Source of the DNA: DATFDN01 sp963767645
GTDB lineage: Bacteria > Pseudomonadota > Alphaproteobacteria > Acetobacterales > Acetobacteraceae
Length of the DNA: 64,000 nucleotides
Direction of reading: 5' to 3'
NCBI GenBank assembly: GCA_963767645.1
Contig: CAVYEW010000018.1
Coordinates: 496,001-560,000 of the forward strand
A program made the position numbers and the translations under genes. The notes under the pieces are model-generated. The model was not told where the DNA came from, searched no databases, and saw only the letters and a list, made by a program, of their open reading frames with translations. Below are positions 36,948 through 45,393 of the stretch, in pieces (position 1 is the stretch's first letter; every line of letters begins with the position of its first letter).

Positions 36948-37681
36948 TGGCCGCCATCGTGCCGTCTCTGGCCCAGGTAAGTTTCCAGCACGCGCGGGCT
37001 GCGCGCCAGCTCCGCGCTCGGCCCTTCGGCCGAGACCTCGCCCATCTCCAGCACGTAGGCGTAATCCGAGATCTGCAGAGCGGCGCGCACGTTCTGCTCC
37101 ACCAGGAGGATCGAAAGCCCGCGTCCGCGCAGCTCGGCGAGCACGCGGAAGATCTCGCGCACGATCAGCGGCGCGAGGCCGAGGCTCGGCTCGTCCAGCA
37201 GCAACAGGCGCGGCCGGCTCATCAGGGCGCGGCCGAGCGCCAGCATCTGCCGCTCTCCGCCCGAGAGCGTGCCGGCGAGCTGGCGTCGCCGCTCCTCGAG
37301 GCGCGGAAAGACCCCAAACACCTCGCGCATCGCCGGGCCCGCATCACGCTCGCCCGCGCGCCGGCGTGGATAGAATCCGAGCAGCAGATTATCCGCCACG
37401 CTCATGTCGGCGAACAGCGCCCGCATCTCCGGCACCAGCACCGCACCGGCACCGACCAGCGCCTCGGTCGGCCCGGCAGGCAGGCCCAGGTAGCGCACCG
37501 CGCCGCCGCGACGGGGCAGGAGGCCCATCACCGCACTCATCAGCGTGGTCTTGCCGGCCCCGTTCGGTCCGACAAGGGCAACCATGTGTCCTTCCGGCAC
37601 GGAGAGGCTGACGCCGTGCAGCACCTCCACGCGCCCGTGCCCGGCGCGCAGCGCATCCAGTTGCAGCACCGGCGCGGTCAT
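36944..37681 (-). CDS. livF: Branched-chain-type ABC transporter ATP-binding protein LivF
   Basis: The 245-residue ATPase shows Walker A GPNGAGKTTLMS, the signature LSGGERQMLALGRALM and Walker B LLLLDEPSLGLAP. The HGVSLSVPEGHMVALVG and LVEQNVRAALQ segments are typical of LivF. It energises uptake by the permeases encoded next. It overlaps the livM-livG fusion by 4 bp. The cluster context favours an aromatic or indole acid as substrate rather than leucine. Confidence 0.92.
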   Translation of the reverse strand: MTAPVLQLDALRAGHGRVEVLHGVSLSVPEGHMVALVGPNGAGKTTLMSAVMGLLPRRGGAVRYLGLPAGPTEALVGAGAVLVPEMRALFADMSVADNLLLGFYPRRRAGERDAGPAMREVFGVFPRLEERRRQLAGTLSGGERQMLALGRALMSRPRLLLLDEPSLGLAPLIVREIFRVLAELRGRGLSILLVEQNVRAALQISDYAYVLEMGEVSAEGPSAELARSPRVLETYLGQRRHDGGQ

Positions 37682-39450
37682 GCGACGCCGCCCAGATAGG
37701 CTTCCAGCACCGCCGGATCGGACTGCACGCGCTCCGGCGCACCGTCGGCGATCTTTTGGCCGAAATCCATGACCACTACGCGGTCGGCGAGCTGCATGAC
37801 GAACTCCATGTCGTGCTCGACCAACAGGATGCCCATCGTCTCGGCGCGCAACTGGCGCAGCAGCGCAGCGAGGCGCTGCTTCTCGGGCAGGCGCAGGCCG
37901 GCGGCGGGCTCGTCCAGCAGCAGCAGGTGCGGGCGCAGGCACAGGGCGCGGGCGATCTCCACCAGTCGCTGCTGGCCCAGCGGCAGATCGCCGGCGGGCG
38001 CGGCCAGCGCCGCGCCGAGCCCGACCCGCGCGCCGTGGACGCGCGCTTCGGCGAGAAGGCGCGCCTCTTCGGCGCGATCGAGGCGCAGCGCGGCGCGCAA
38101 CAAGCCCGCGTGGCCCGACAGATGCGCGCCGAGCGCGATGTTCTCCAAAACGCTGCGGCGGGGCAGAAGCTTCACGTGTTGGAACGTGCGCGCCACGCCG
38201 AGCGCGGCGACGCGGCGGGGCGGCAAATGCTGCACCTGAGTGCCGAACAGCCTCATGCGCCCGGCGCTGAGCGGGAGCACGCCGCTGATCACGTTGAACA
38301 GCGTCGTCTTGCCGGCCCCGTTCGGACCGATCAGTGCGACGATCTCGCCCGCGTGGACCGCAAAGCTCACGTCCTGGTTGGCCGCCAGTCCGCCGAAGAA
38401 GCGCGAAACCGAGTCCAGCGCGAGAAGCTCCGCCCCTGGCGCGGTGTTCGCGGGCAGTGACATCGGTTGGACCTCGGCCTGCGCCTCCGGCTGCAATCCA
38501 GCCGTTGCAGTACCACGGCGCGACAGCCGGGCGAGCAGCGTTAGCAGTCCGTCCGGCGCGCGCTGCAGGAGCACGATCACGACCAGGCTGAACACCAGGG
38601 CTTCAAAGTCGCCCGCCCGTCCGGTGATGCGGGGAATCCAATCGTTGAACTGGTCGCGCAGCACCACGACCAGCGCCGCGCCGAGCGGAGCGCCCCACAG
38701 CCACTCCACACCGCCGATGATGACCATGAACAGATAGTCGATGCTGGCGCCCAAGCCGAACGGGGTGGGGCTGATGAAGCGCTGGAAATGCGCGAACAGG
38801 AATCCGGCGATGCCGGCATACAGCGCGGCGAGCACGAACACCGCGCGGCCGAGGCGCACGGTGTCGATCCCGACGCTTTCACCCATCAGCCGGGCCCCGT
38901 TCAGGGTGCGGATGGCGCGGCCGGTGCGGCTGTCGAGCAGATTGGCCGACATCGCCATCACGATCCCCACCGCCGCCCAGATCACGCCGAGGTTGATCCG
39001 CCGGTTCTCAGCCGAAAGCGGCCCCAGGCTCAGCGGCGGGATGCCGCCGATGCCGTTGAACCCGTGCAGCAGCGGCAAGGTGCCGAACAGCGCGAAGAAG
39101 CTGATTCCCCAAGCCACCGATACCAGCGCCAGGAAATGCCCCGACAGACGCGCGGTGATCAATCCGAGCAGCCAGGCGACAACGCCGGTCGCGGCGAGGG
39201 CGGCGGCAAGTCCGGCCACGGTCGGTGCGCCCGCGAGCTTGGTCAGCAGCGCGGTGGCATAGGCGGCGAGACCGACGAAGCTCGCCTGCCCGAACGAGGC
39301 CTGGCCGCTGACGCCGGTGAGCAGCACGAGCCCCAAGGCCACCAGCGTCGCCAGCCCGACATAGCCGAACAGGGTGACGTAGAAGGCCGGCAGCAGCACG
39401 GGGGCGACGACGATCGCCAGCACGGCGGCGAGGACGGGCCAGGGCTTCAC
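37678..39450 (-). CDS. LivM-LivG fusion: ABC permease joined to ATP-binding domain
   Basis: One 590-residue frame holds two transporter subunits. Residues 1-330 are the LivM permease with about ten helices and the family stretch LTGVSGQASFGQASFVGLAA. After a short Ala/Glu/Gln linker, residues 345-590 are the LivG ATPase with GPNGAGKTTLFNVISGVL, the LPLGQQRLVEIARAL signature and LLLLDEPAAGL. The start is GTG 39450. Such fusions are known but less usual than separate genes. The downstream ATPase overlaps by 4 bp. A palindromic repeat sits just upstream, between this gene and livH. Confidence 0.92.
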   Translation of the reverse strand: MKPWPVLAAVLAIVVAPVLLPAFYVTLFGYVGLATLVALGLVLLTGVSGQASFGQASFVGLAAYATALLTKLAGAPTVAGLAAALAATGVVAWLLGLITARLSGHFLALVSVAWGISFFALFGTLPLLHGFNGIGGIPPLSLGPLSAENRRINLGVIWAAVGIVMAMSANLLDSRTGRAIRTLNGARLMGESVGIDTVRLGRAVFVLAALYAGIAGFLFAHFQRFISPTPFGLGASIDYLFMVIIGGVEWLWGAPLGAALVVVLRDQFNDWIPRITGRAGDFEALVFSLVVIVLLQRAPDGLLTLLARLSRRGTATAGLQPEAQAEVQPMSLPANTAPGAELLALDSVSRFFGGLAANQDVSFAVHAGEIVALIGPNGAGKTTLFNVISGVLPLSAGRMRLFGTQVQHLPPRRVAALGVARTFQHVKLLPRRSVLENIALGAHLSGHAGLLRAALRLDRAEEARLLAEARVHGARVGLGAALAAPAGDLPLGQQRLVEIARALCLRPHLLLLDEPAAGLRLPEKQRLAALLRQLRAETMGILLVEHDMEFVMQLADRVVVMDFGQKIADGAPERVQSDPAVLEAYLGGVA

Positions 39451-39458
39451 GGTTCGAC

Positions 39459-39541
39459 TCCTCCCGCAAGGGGAGGGGAGTTACGCCGGCACGCCCTGCT
39501 TCTCCCCCTCCCCTTGCGGGAGGGGGCTGGGGGGAGGGGAC
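39459..39541. repeat. C/G-rich palindromic repeat, copy A
   Basis: The unit contains CTCCCGCAAGGGGAGG, a spacer, then CTCCCCTTGCGGGAGGGGGC and GGGGGGAGGGGA. The arms can pair. Two more copies with the same core are at 42937-43021 and 62718-62756. This copy is in the gap between livH and the livM-livG gene and may act as a hairpin between two genes of one operon. Confidence 0.75.
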
Positions 39542-39550
39542 ACGTGGACC

Positions 39551-40570
39551 TCACGCCCGGTCCTCGGCCGATCCGGTGCGCAGCGACAGCCAAACGAGGA
39601 TCGGGATCAGCAGGGCGAACACGATCACCTCGCGATACGCACTCGCCCAGAAGCTCCCGACTGATTCCAGCACACCGACCAGCACCGCGCCGGCCGCGGC
39701 CATCGGGTAAGAGACAAGCCCGCCCATGATCGCCGCGACGAATCCCTTGAGACCGATGTCGAACCCGGCATCGTAGGAAAGCGGCGTCATCGCGCCGATC
39801 AGCACACCTGCCAGCGCCGCGATGAACGCAGCGAGGCCGAAGGCGAGCGCGCCAGTCGCGCCTGCGTCTATGCCCACCAGCCGCGCGCCCAACCGATCGG
39901 AGGCGGCGGCGCGCAGTATCTTGCCGTGGATCGTAGCGCCAAAGAACCAGCGCAGCCCGACCACCAGCGCGGCGCAGCAGAGCAGCACACAGAGGGACTG
40001 GCCGGAAACGGTCAGCATGCCGAGGTCGAAGCTCGCATCGGTCAGCGCCGGCACGCTGGCCTCCTCGGGCCCGAAGAGGACAAGGCCGAGGCCGATCAGC
40101 ATGAAATGCAGCGCCATTCCCACGATCAGCAGCGCGAGCACCGAGGCATCCGCCATCGGACGGAAAGCGAAGCGCCAGATCAGCGGCCCCGTCGGCGTGA
40201 CGATGGCGAGCGCCAGCAGGATCGAGACAGCCGGCACTTGGCGCGGTGCGAGCGCGACCGCCGCGAGCGTTACCGCTATCGGGTAGATGCCCAAGGCCAG
40301 CACACTCCGCAGCACCGCACGCCGTCCGCCAAGCAGAGTGGCGATCAGCGCCACGCCCGAGACGCCGTCCAGCAGCCACAGCGTCCCCGGCACATGCCCC
40401 GCTTGCAGCGTCGCCGCGGTCAGCGCGCCGTAGGCGAGCAGGTCGCCTTGCGGGACGAAGATCACCCGCGTCACCGAGAATACGATCAGCAGCCCGATCG
40501 CGAGCAGAAGATAGATTGCGCCGGCGGTGATGCCGTCCTGCAGCAGCGCGAGAAAGACGAAGAGGTCCAT
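39551..40570 (-). CDS. livH: Branched-chain-type ABC transporter permease LivH
   Basis: The 339-residue inner-membrane permease has about eight to nine helices and the LivH hallmarks GAIYLLLAIGLLIVFSVTRV near the N-terminus and the LRAAASDRLGARLVGID EAA-like loop. It is somewhat longer than usual LivH because of an inserted pair of helices (residues 65-125). It pairs with the LivM half of the downstream fusion. It is read from ATG 40570, 20 bp after the substrate-binding protein gene. Confidence 0.9.
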   Translation of the reverse strand: MDLFVFLALLQDGITAGAIYLLLAIGLLIVFSVTRVIFVPQGDLLAYGALTAATLQAGHVPGTLWLLDGVSGVALIATLLGGRRAVLRSVLALGIYPIAVTLAAVALAPRQVPAVSILLALAIVTPTGPLIWRFAFRPMADASVLALLIVGMALHFMLIGLGLVLFGPEEASVPALTDASFDLGMLTVSGQSLCVLLCCAALVVGLRWFFGATIHGKILRAAASDRLGARLVGIDAGATGALAFGLAAFIAALAGVLIGAMTPLSYDAGFDIGLKGFVAAIMGGLVSYPMAAAGAVLVGVLESVGSFWASAYREVIVFALLIPILVWLSLRTGSAEDRA

Positions 40571-40590
40571 GGCCGGCGGGAACGCGCGCC

Positions 40591-41730
40591 TTAGCGGATC
40601 GCCCTCCAGGCGCCGTCCTTCACCTCCACCAGAACGGCGGCCCGCTCGTCCTGGCCGTTATGGTTTGCCGGCGACATGGTATAGACCCCGCTCACGCCGA
40701 TCAGCCCGTGCGTCTTTTCCAAAGCGTCGCGCAACGCCGCGCGGAACGGCTCGGTGCCGGGCTTGCCCGCCTTCAGCGCTTCGGGGATCGCGTTCTTCAG
40801 CAGCAGCATCGCATCATAGCTGTAGCCGGCGAACGGATTGGTGCTCTGCGGGCCGAATTTCTTCGTGTATTCCTCCGCGAAGGCGGCCGCCACCGGCTTC
40901 ACCGAGTTGCCGTCGGGGAGCTGGTCATAGACGACGAGCGGCGAGGTGTCGGCGATCACCCCGTCGGCCGCGGCGCCGCCGATCTTGATGAAGGCCGGTG
41001 TGACGATGCCGTGGTTGCCGTAGATGCCGCCCTTGAAGCCGCGGTGGCGCAGGGCCACGACGGGCAGCGCGGCCGGAGTGGCCGAGTTGCCCATCATCAC
41101 CGCCTGCGGACGCGCGCTCATCAGCTTCAGCGCCTGCGCCTCCACCGAGGTATCCGTGCGCGCGTAGCGTTCGTCGGCCAGGATCTTGATTCCGTCGGCT
41201 TGCGCGGACTGCCGGGTGGCCGCCAGCACCTGATCGCCCCAGCCGTCCGAAAATCCGATATAGCCGATGTCCTTCACGCCGCGCTGCTGCATGTATTTGA
41301 AAATGACGGAGACCATCAGCGACAGCGGCTGCGCGTCGTTGAACGTGTAGGGCTGCTTGGCGGGATCATACTGGTACGGCGCCATGGCGATCATCGGGAC
41401 GTGCGCCTGGTTCGCCAGCGGCGCGACGGCGGCATCCGATGCGGTGAGGGAAGGACCGATGAGGGCGTCCACATGGTCGTCGGAGATCATCTTCTGCGCG
41501 ATGGTGAACGCCGTGTTGGCGTCCGTCGCATCGTCGCGGACGATGTATTCCACGTGCTGTCCGGCGATCTCGCTCGGAAAGAAGTCGAACGCGCCCTTGT
41601 AGCCCACGCCCATCGACGCGGCGGGACCGCTGATCGACAGGATGGCGCCGATCCTGACCTGCGCCTGGGCCACCGCGGATGCCGCAAGCACTCCCAAGGC
41701 CGTGGCAGCTGCGAACAGACGCGCTTGCAT
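40591..41730 (-). CDS. ABC transporter periplasmic substrate-binding protein (LivK-like)
   Basis: The 379-residue protein has a Sec signal peptide (MQARLFAAATALGVLAASAV, cleavage near AQA) and a type 1 periplasmic binding fold (VRIGAILSISGPAASMGVGY, DDATDANTAFTIAQKMISDD, GPSLTASDAAVAPLAN, AGYSYDAMLLLKNAI). These bind amino acids, amides or aromatic acids. Start ATG 41730 is taken; upstream in-frame starts shadow ridA. Position in the catabolic cluster suggests that it captures the substrate of the pathway. Confidence 0.9.
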   Translation of the reverse strand: MQARLFAAATALGVLAASAVAQAQVRIGAILSISGPAASMGVGYKGAFDFFPSEIAGQHVEYIVRDDATDANTAFTIAQKMISDDHVDALIGPSLTASDAAVAPLANQAHVPMIAMAPYQYDPAKQPYTFNDAQPLSLMVSVIFKYMQQRGVKDIGYIGFSDGWGDQVLAATRQSAQADGIKILADERYARTDTSVEAQALKLMSARPQAVMMGNSATPAALPVVALRHRGFKGGIYGNHGIVTPAFIKIGGAAADGVIADTSPLVVYDQLPDGNSVKPVAAAFAEEYTKKFGPQSTNPFAGYSYDAMLLLKNAIPEALKAGKPGTEPFRAALRDALEKTHGLIGVSGVYTMSPANHNGQDERAAVLVEVKDGAWRAIR

Positions 41731-41750
41731 CGTGCTCTCCCTTGTTGGCA

Positions 41751-42179
41751 TCAACCCTTCCGCGCGTGCCCGGGCGGCAGCACGGCGGTCGCCTCGATCT
41801 CCACCAGCGCCTCCGGCTCGACCAGTTGCGACACGCCGAGGACGGACATGGCGGGGAAGTGCTTGCCGATAACCCGGCGATAGGCGGTGCCGATCGTCCT
41901 CTGGCTCTCGCGGTAGGCGCGCAGGTCGGTGACGAACCAGGTCAGGCGTACCAGGTGCTCGGGCTCCGCTCCGGCCTCGGCGAGCAACGTCACGATGTTG
42001 GCCAGCGCCTGGCCGACCTGGTTGGCAAGGCCTTCGGCGAACCGGCCCTGGGAATCCCAGCCGACCTGGCCGGCCAGGAAAATCGTCTCTCCGGCCGCGA
42101 CGATCCCGTTCGCATAGCCGCGCGGACGCGGCCACGAGGCGGGCTGCAGGATGCGCTGGCCGATGCCGGTATCGCTCAT
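41751..42179 (-). CDS. RidA-family enamine/imine deaminase-like protein
   Basis: The 142-residue protein belongs to the RidA/YjgF/UK114 family (ANGIVAAGETIFLAGQVGWD, VRLTWFVTDLRAYRE, HFPAMSVLGVSQLVEPEALV, EIEATAVLPP). RidA proteins hydrolyse reactive enamines and imines to ketones and ammonia. The arginine before the last strand seen in canonical RidA is not clearly kept, so it may belong to a catabolic subgroup. Beside an anthraniloyl-CoA-type hydroxylase it could remove the amino group from a 2-amino-cyclohexene intermediate. That role is inference. Confidence 0.85.
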   Translation of the reverse strand: MSDTGIGQRILQPASWPRPRGYANGIVAAGETIFLAGQVGWDSQGRFAEGLANQVGQALANIVTLLAEAGAEPEHLVRLTWFVTDLRAYRESQRTIGTAYRRVIGKHFPAMSVLGVSQLVEPEALVEIEATAVLPPGHARKG

Positions 42180-42185
42180 TCAGCC

Positions 42186-43034
42186 TCACACCTCTCCGCA
42201 GGCGACGGCAATCGCTTGCCCGGTCATCGCGCCGGCATCAAGCCGGCACAGGAAGGCGACTGCCTCGGCGACCTCCTCCGGCCGGACCAGCCGGCCGGCG
42301 GGGTTGCCGCGGGCGAGCAGCTCCCGCGCTTCCTCTGGCGGCCGTCCGCTGGAGGCTGCGATGGTTGCGACCGAGCGCGCCACCATATCGGTATCGGTGA
42401 AGCCGGGACAGACCGCGTTGACGGTGATGCCGTCCTTCACCGTCTCCAGCGCCAGCGCGCGGGTGAAGCCCACCAGCGCGTGCTTGGCGGCGACATACGC
42501 GGTGACATAGGCATAGCCCTTCAGCCCCGCCGTGCTGGCAATGTTCACGATGCGGCCGAACCGACGCTCGCGCATCGCCGGCAGCGCCGTCTGGCAGGCG
42601 GTGACGGCGGCGAGCAGGTTAACCGCCAGCATGGATTGGAAGTCTCGTGGCCGGTGCTTGAGGAATGGCTTGGAGACCGCCGCGCCGGCATTGTTCACCA
42701 GGATGTCGCAGGGGCCGAGCGCGGCCATCGCTTCGCGCAGCGCGTCGCGATCGGTGACGTCGGCGATGGCGTGGCGCGCCCCGAGGTCGCCGGCGACTCT
42801 CTCCAGCGCGGCGGCATCGCGACCGATCATCGTGATGGCCGCGCCGTCGGCGGCGAGGCGGCGGGCGATGGCGAGGCCGATCCCCTTGGCGCCGCCGGTA
42901 ATGACGGCGGTGAGGCTGCGAAGCGGGGCGCTCGATACCCCTCCCCCAACCCCTTCCCGCAAGGGGAGGAGGCTTTTCTTCTCCCCCTCCCCTTGCGGGA
43001 GGGGGCCGGGGGGAGGGGTCACGTCCACGCTCAT
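42186..43034 (-). CDS. SDR-family dehydrogenase with repeat-derived N-terminus
   Basis: The 282-residue protein is a classical SDR, probably a 3-hydroxyacyl-CoA-type dehydrogenase (AVITGGAKGIGLAIARRLAA, NNAGAAVSKPF, Ser in NIASTAGLKG, Tyr and Lys in YVAAKHALVGF). Its first 40 residues are odd. After MSVDV they are encoded by a C/G-rich palindromic repeat (PPPGPLPQGEGEKKSLLPLR, then EGVGGGV) before the normal SDR fold starts at SLTAVITGG. The ATG overlaps the stop of the upstream hydroxylase gene by 4 bp. It may act in beta-oxidation-like ring degradation. Confidence 0.87.
   Translation of the reverse strand: MSVDVTPPPGPLPQGEGEKKSLLPLREGVGGGVSSAPLRSLTAVITGGAKGIGLAIARRLAADGAAITMIGRDAAALERVAGDLGARHAIADVTDRDALREAMAALGPCDILVNNAGAAVSKPFLKHRPRDFQSMLAVNLLAAVTACQTALPAMRERRFGRIVNIASTAGLKGYAYVTAYVAAKHALVGFTRALALETVKDGITVNAVCPGFTDTDMVARSVATIAASSGRPPEEARELLARGNPAGRLVRPEEVAEAVAFLCRLDAGAMTGQAIAVACGEV
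42937..43021. repeat. C/G-rich palindromic repeat, copy B, inside a coding region
   Basis: This copy has both outer arms (ACCCCTCCCCC and GGGGGGAGGGGT) and inner arms (CCCGCAAGGGGAGG and CCTCCCCTTGCGGG). The whole unit can fold into a long hairpin. It lies within codons 5-33 of the SDR gene and keeps the frame open. The core is shared with copies at 39459 and 62718. Confidence 0.8.
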
Positions 43035-45319
43035 ATCACCGCGGAATAATCCGCATCCGCCCGCCGGGCCAGCCGCTCGATCTGCGCCTTGCCGGCCAGG
43101 TACTGCTTCGGCCACCACTGGTCGGCGTAGCCCAGCCCGGCGGCGGCGCGCAGGGCGAAATGCGGGTCCGCGAGATGCGGGCGGGCCAGCGCGCAGAGAT
43201 CGGCGCGGCCGGCCGCGATGATCGCGTTGAGATGGTCGGGCTCGGTGATGTTGCCCACCGCCATCGTCGCCACCCCGACCTCATTGCGGATGCGGTCGGC
43301 GAACGGCGTCTGGAACATCCGCCCATAGACAGGCTGCGCGCGGATCGACGTCTGCCCGGCGGAGACATCAATCAGGTCCACGCCCGCTTGCTGGAAGGCG
43401 CAAGCGATCTCCACCGCGTCCGCGCCGGTGATGCCGCCCTCCACCCAGTCGGTCGCCGAGATGCGCACCGACATCGGCTTATGCGCGGGCCAGGCGGCGC
43501 GCATAGCGCGGAACACTTCGAGCGGAAAGCGCAGGCGGTTCTCCAGCGAACCGCCGTACTCGTCAGTCCGGCGATTGGTCAGCGGCGAGATGAAGGAAGA
43601 GAGCAGATACCCGTGGGCGGCGTGCAGCTCGAGCATGTCGAACCTCGCCTGCTCACCGAGCCGGGTGGCCACGATGAATGCCTCGCGTACCGCGTCCATG
43701 TCGGCGCGCTCCATCGGGCGAGGAATCTGGTTGCGCGCGCTCCAAGGAATGGGCGAGGGCGCGATCAGCTCCCAGTTCCCGTCCGCCAGCGGCGCGTCCA
43801 TCTCCTCCCAGCCGAGCTGAGTGGAGCCCTTCGGGCCGGAATGGCCGAGTTGCAGGCAGATCCGAGCGTCCGACTGCGCGTGGACGAAGGCGACGATGCG
43901 CGCCCATGCGCGCATCTCGGCCTCCGACCACAGCCCCGCGCAACCCGGCGTGATGCGGCCCTGCGGGGTGACGCAGACCATCTCGGTGAACACCAATCCG
44001 GCCCCGCCCAGCGCGCGGGCGCCGAGATGGACCATGTGGAAGTCGTTCGGCATTCCGTTCCGCGCGCTGTAGGTCGCCATGGGCGAGACCACAATGCGGT
44101 TGGCGAGCCGCATCTCGCGCAGCCGGAACGGCAGGAACATCGGCGGAACCGGCCGGTTGGTGGGATGGCCGGCGCGCTCGGCCAACCACCGCTCGATTCC
44201 CTCCAGCCACGGCCGGTCGCGCAGCCGCAAATTCTCGTGGCTGATGCGCTGGCTGCGCGTCAGCAGGCTATAGGCAAACTGCTCCGGTTCCAGATGCGCG
44301 TAGCGGGCAACATTCTCGAACCATTCGGTGGAGTTGCGTGCTGCCGACTGGATGCGCAGCACCTCGACCTTGCGCTCCGCCTCGTAGGCGGCAAGCGCCG
44401 CGGGCACGCTCGCGCCGTGCCGGTCGAAGGCGCGCGCCAGCGCGATCGCATCCTCCAGCGCGAGCTTGGTGCCGGAGCCAATGGAAAAATGCGCCGAATG
44501 GGCGGCATCGCCCATCAGCACGACATTGCCCATTACCCAGGTCTCGTTGGCGACGCGGGGGAAGCTGATCCAGGGCGAGCCGCGCAGATGGCTCATGTTC
44601 GACAGCAGCCGATGCCCGTCGAGCCAGGGCGCGAACAGACGCTCGCAGAAAGCGACGGTCCCGGCGCTATCAAGCTGATCGAGCCCTGCTGCTCGCCAGT
44701 TCTCCTCAGTGGTCTCGACGATGAAGGTGGAGGTGTCGCGGTTGAAGCGGTAGGCGTGCGCCTGGAACCACCCCCAGTCGGTCTCGACGAAGATGAAGGT
44801 GAACGCCTCGAACACGCGATGCGTGCCGAGCCAGACGAACTTGTTCTTGCGCACATCGACAATCGGCTTGAAATGCGCCGCGTGGCGGGTGCGGATCCGG
44901 CTGTTGATGCCGTCGGAGGCCACGATCAGGTCGGCATCCGGGAACTCCGTCACGTCCTCCACCTCGCGCCGGAAGACCAGCTCCACACCCAGCTCCTCGG
45001 CGCGGCGCTGCAGGATGTTCAGGAGGTGCTTGCGCTCGATGCCGGCGAAACCGTGGCCGCCGGAGGTGATGACGCGCCCCTTGAAGTGGATGTCGATGTC
45101 CTCCCAGTGGGCGAAGCTGCCGAGGATTTGCTGCTTGCTCGGCGGATCGGCGCCTTCCAGGTTACGCAGCGTCTCGTCGGAGAACACCACGCCCCAGCCG
45201 AACGTGTCATAGGGACGGTTGCGCTCGATCACGGTGATGCGGTGCGACGCATCGCGCCGCTTCATCTGGATCGCGAAATACAGGCCAGCCGGCCCGCCGC
45301 CAGCGCAGACGATCCGCAT
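43031..45319 (-). CDS. Bifunctional FAD monooxygenase/old yellow enzyme (anthraniloyl- or salicylyl-CoA 5-hydroxylase type)
   Basis: The 762-residue fusion has an N-terminal flavin monooxygenase (residues 1-385: IVCAGGGPAGLYFAIQMKRR, VVFSDETL, LIVASDGINSRIR, MGDAAHSAHFSIGSGTKLAL). The C-terminal part is an old yellow enzyme-like FMN reductase (395-762: RIVVSPMATYSARNG, ELHAAHGYLLSSFISPLTN with its catalytic His, DEYGGSLENR). This layout is known for 2-aminobenzoyl-CoA monooxygenase/reductase and salicylyl-CoA 5-hydroxylase, which hydroxylate the ring at C5, the former also reducing it. ATG 45319 is used; TTG 45328 is weaker. The neighbouring indole-type genes favour anthraniloyl-CoA. Confidence 0.9.
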   Translation of the reverse strand: MRIVCAGGGPAGLYFAIQMKRRDASHRITVIERNRPYDTFGWGVVFSDETLRNLEGADPPSKQQILGSFAHWEDIDIHFKGRVITSGGHGFAGIERKHLLNILQRRAEELGVELVFRREVEDVTEFPDADLIVASDGINSRIRTRHAAHFKPIVDVRKNKFVWLGTHRVFEAFTFIFVETDWGWFQAHAYRFNRDTSTFIVETTEENWRAAGLDQLDSAGTVAFCERLFAPWLDGHRLLSNMSHLRGSPWISFPRVANETWVMGNVVLMGDAAHSAHFSIGSGTKLALEDAIALARAFDRHGASVPAALAAYEAERKVEVLRIQSAARNSTEWFENVARYAHLEPEQFAYSLLTRSQRISHENLRLRDRPWLEGIERWLAERAGHPTNRPVPPMFLPFRLREMRLANRIVVSPMATYSARNGMPNDFHMVHLGARALGGAGLVFTEMVCVTPQGRITPGCAGLWSEAEMRAWARIVAFVHAQSDARICLQLGHSGPKGSTQLGWEEMDAPLADGNWELIAPSPIPWSARNQIPRPMERADMDAVREAFIVATRLGEQARFDMLELHAAHGYLLSSFISPLTNRRTDEYGGSLENRLRFPLEVFRAMRAAWPAHKPMSVRISATDWVEGGITGADAVEIACAFQQAGVDLIDVSAGQTSIRAQPVYGRMFQTPFADRIRNEVGVATMAVGNITEPDHLNAIIAAGRADLCALARPHLADPHFALRAAAGLGYADQWWPKQYLAGKAQIERLARRADADYSAVI

Positions 45320-45393
45320 GGGTGACAACGTCCCCTGGTGAATAGCTTATATCTCAACTAAAACGCTTGGGACAAGCCCGGGAGAGGTGAGCG

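Noticed and set aside
39459..39541. CRISPR-like repeat
   Set aside because: The copies are far apart, palindromic and without regular spacers.
43160..45325. 721-codon open frame opposite the FAD-OYE fusion gene
   Set aside because: It is an antisense mirror of a well-supported enzyme, with no recognisable motif.
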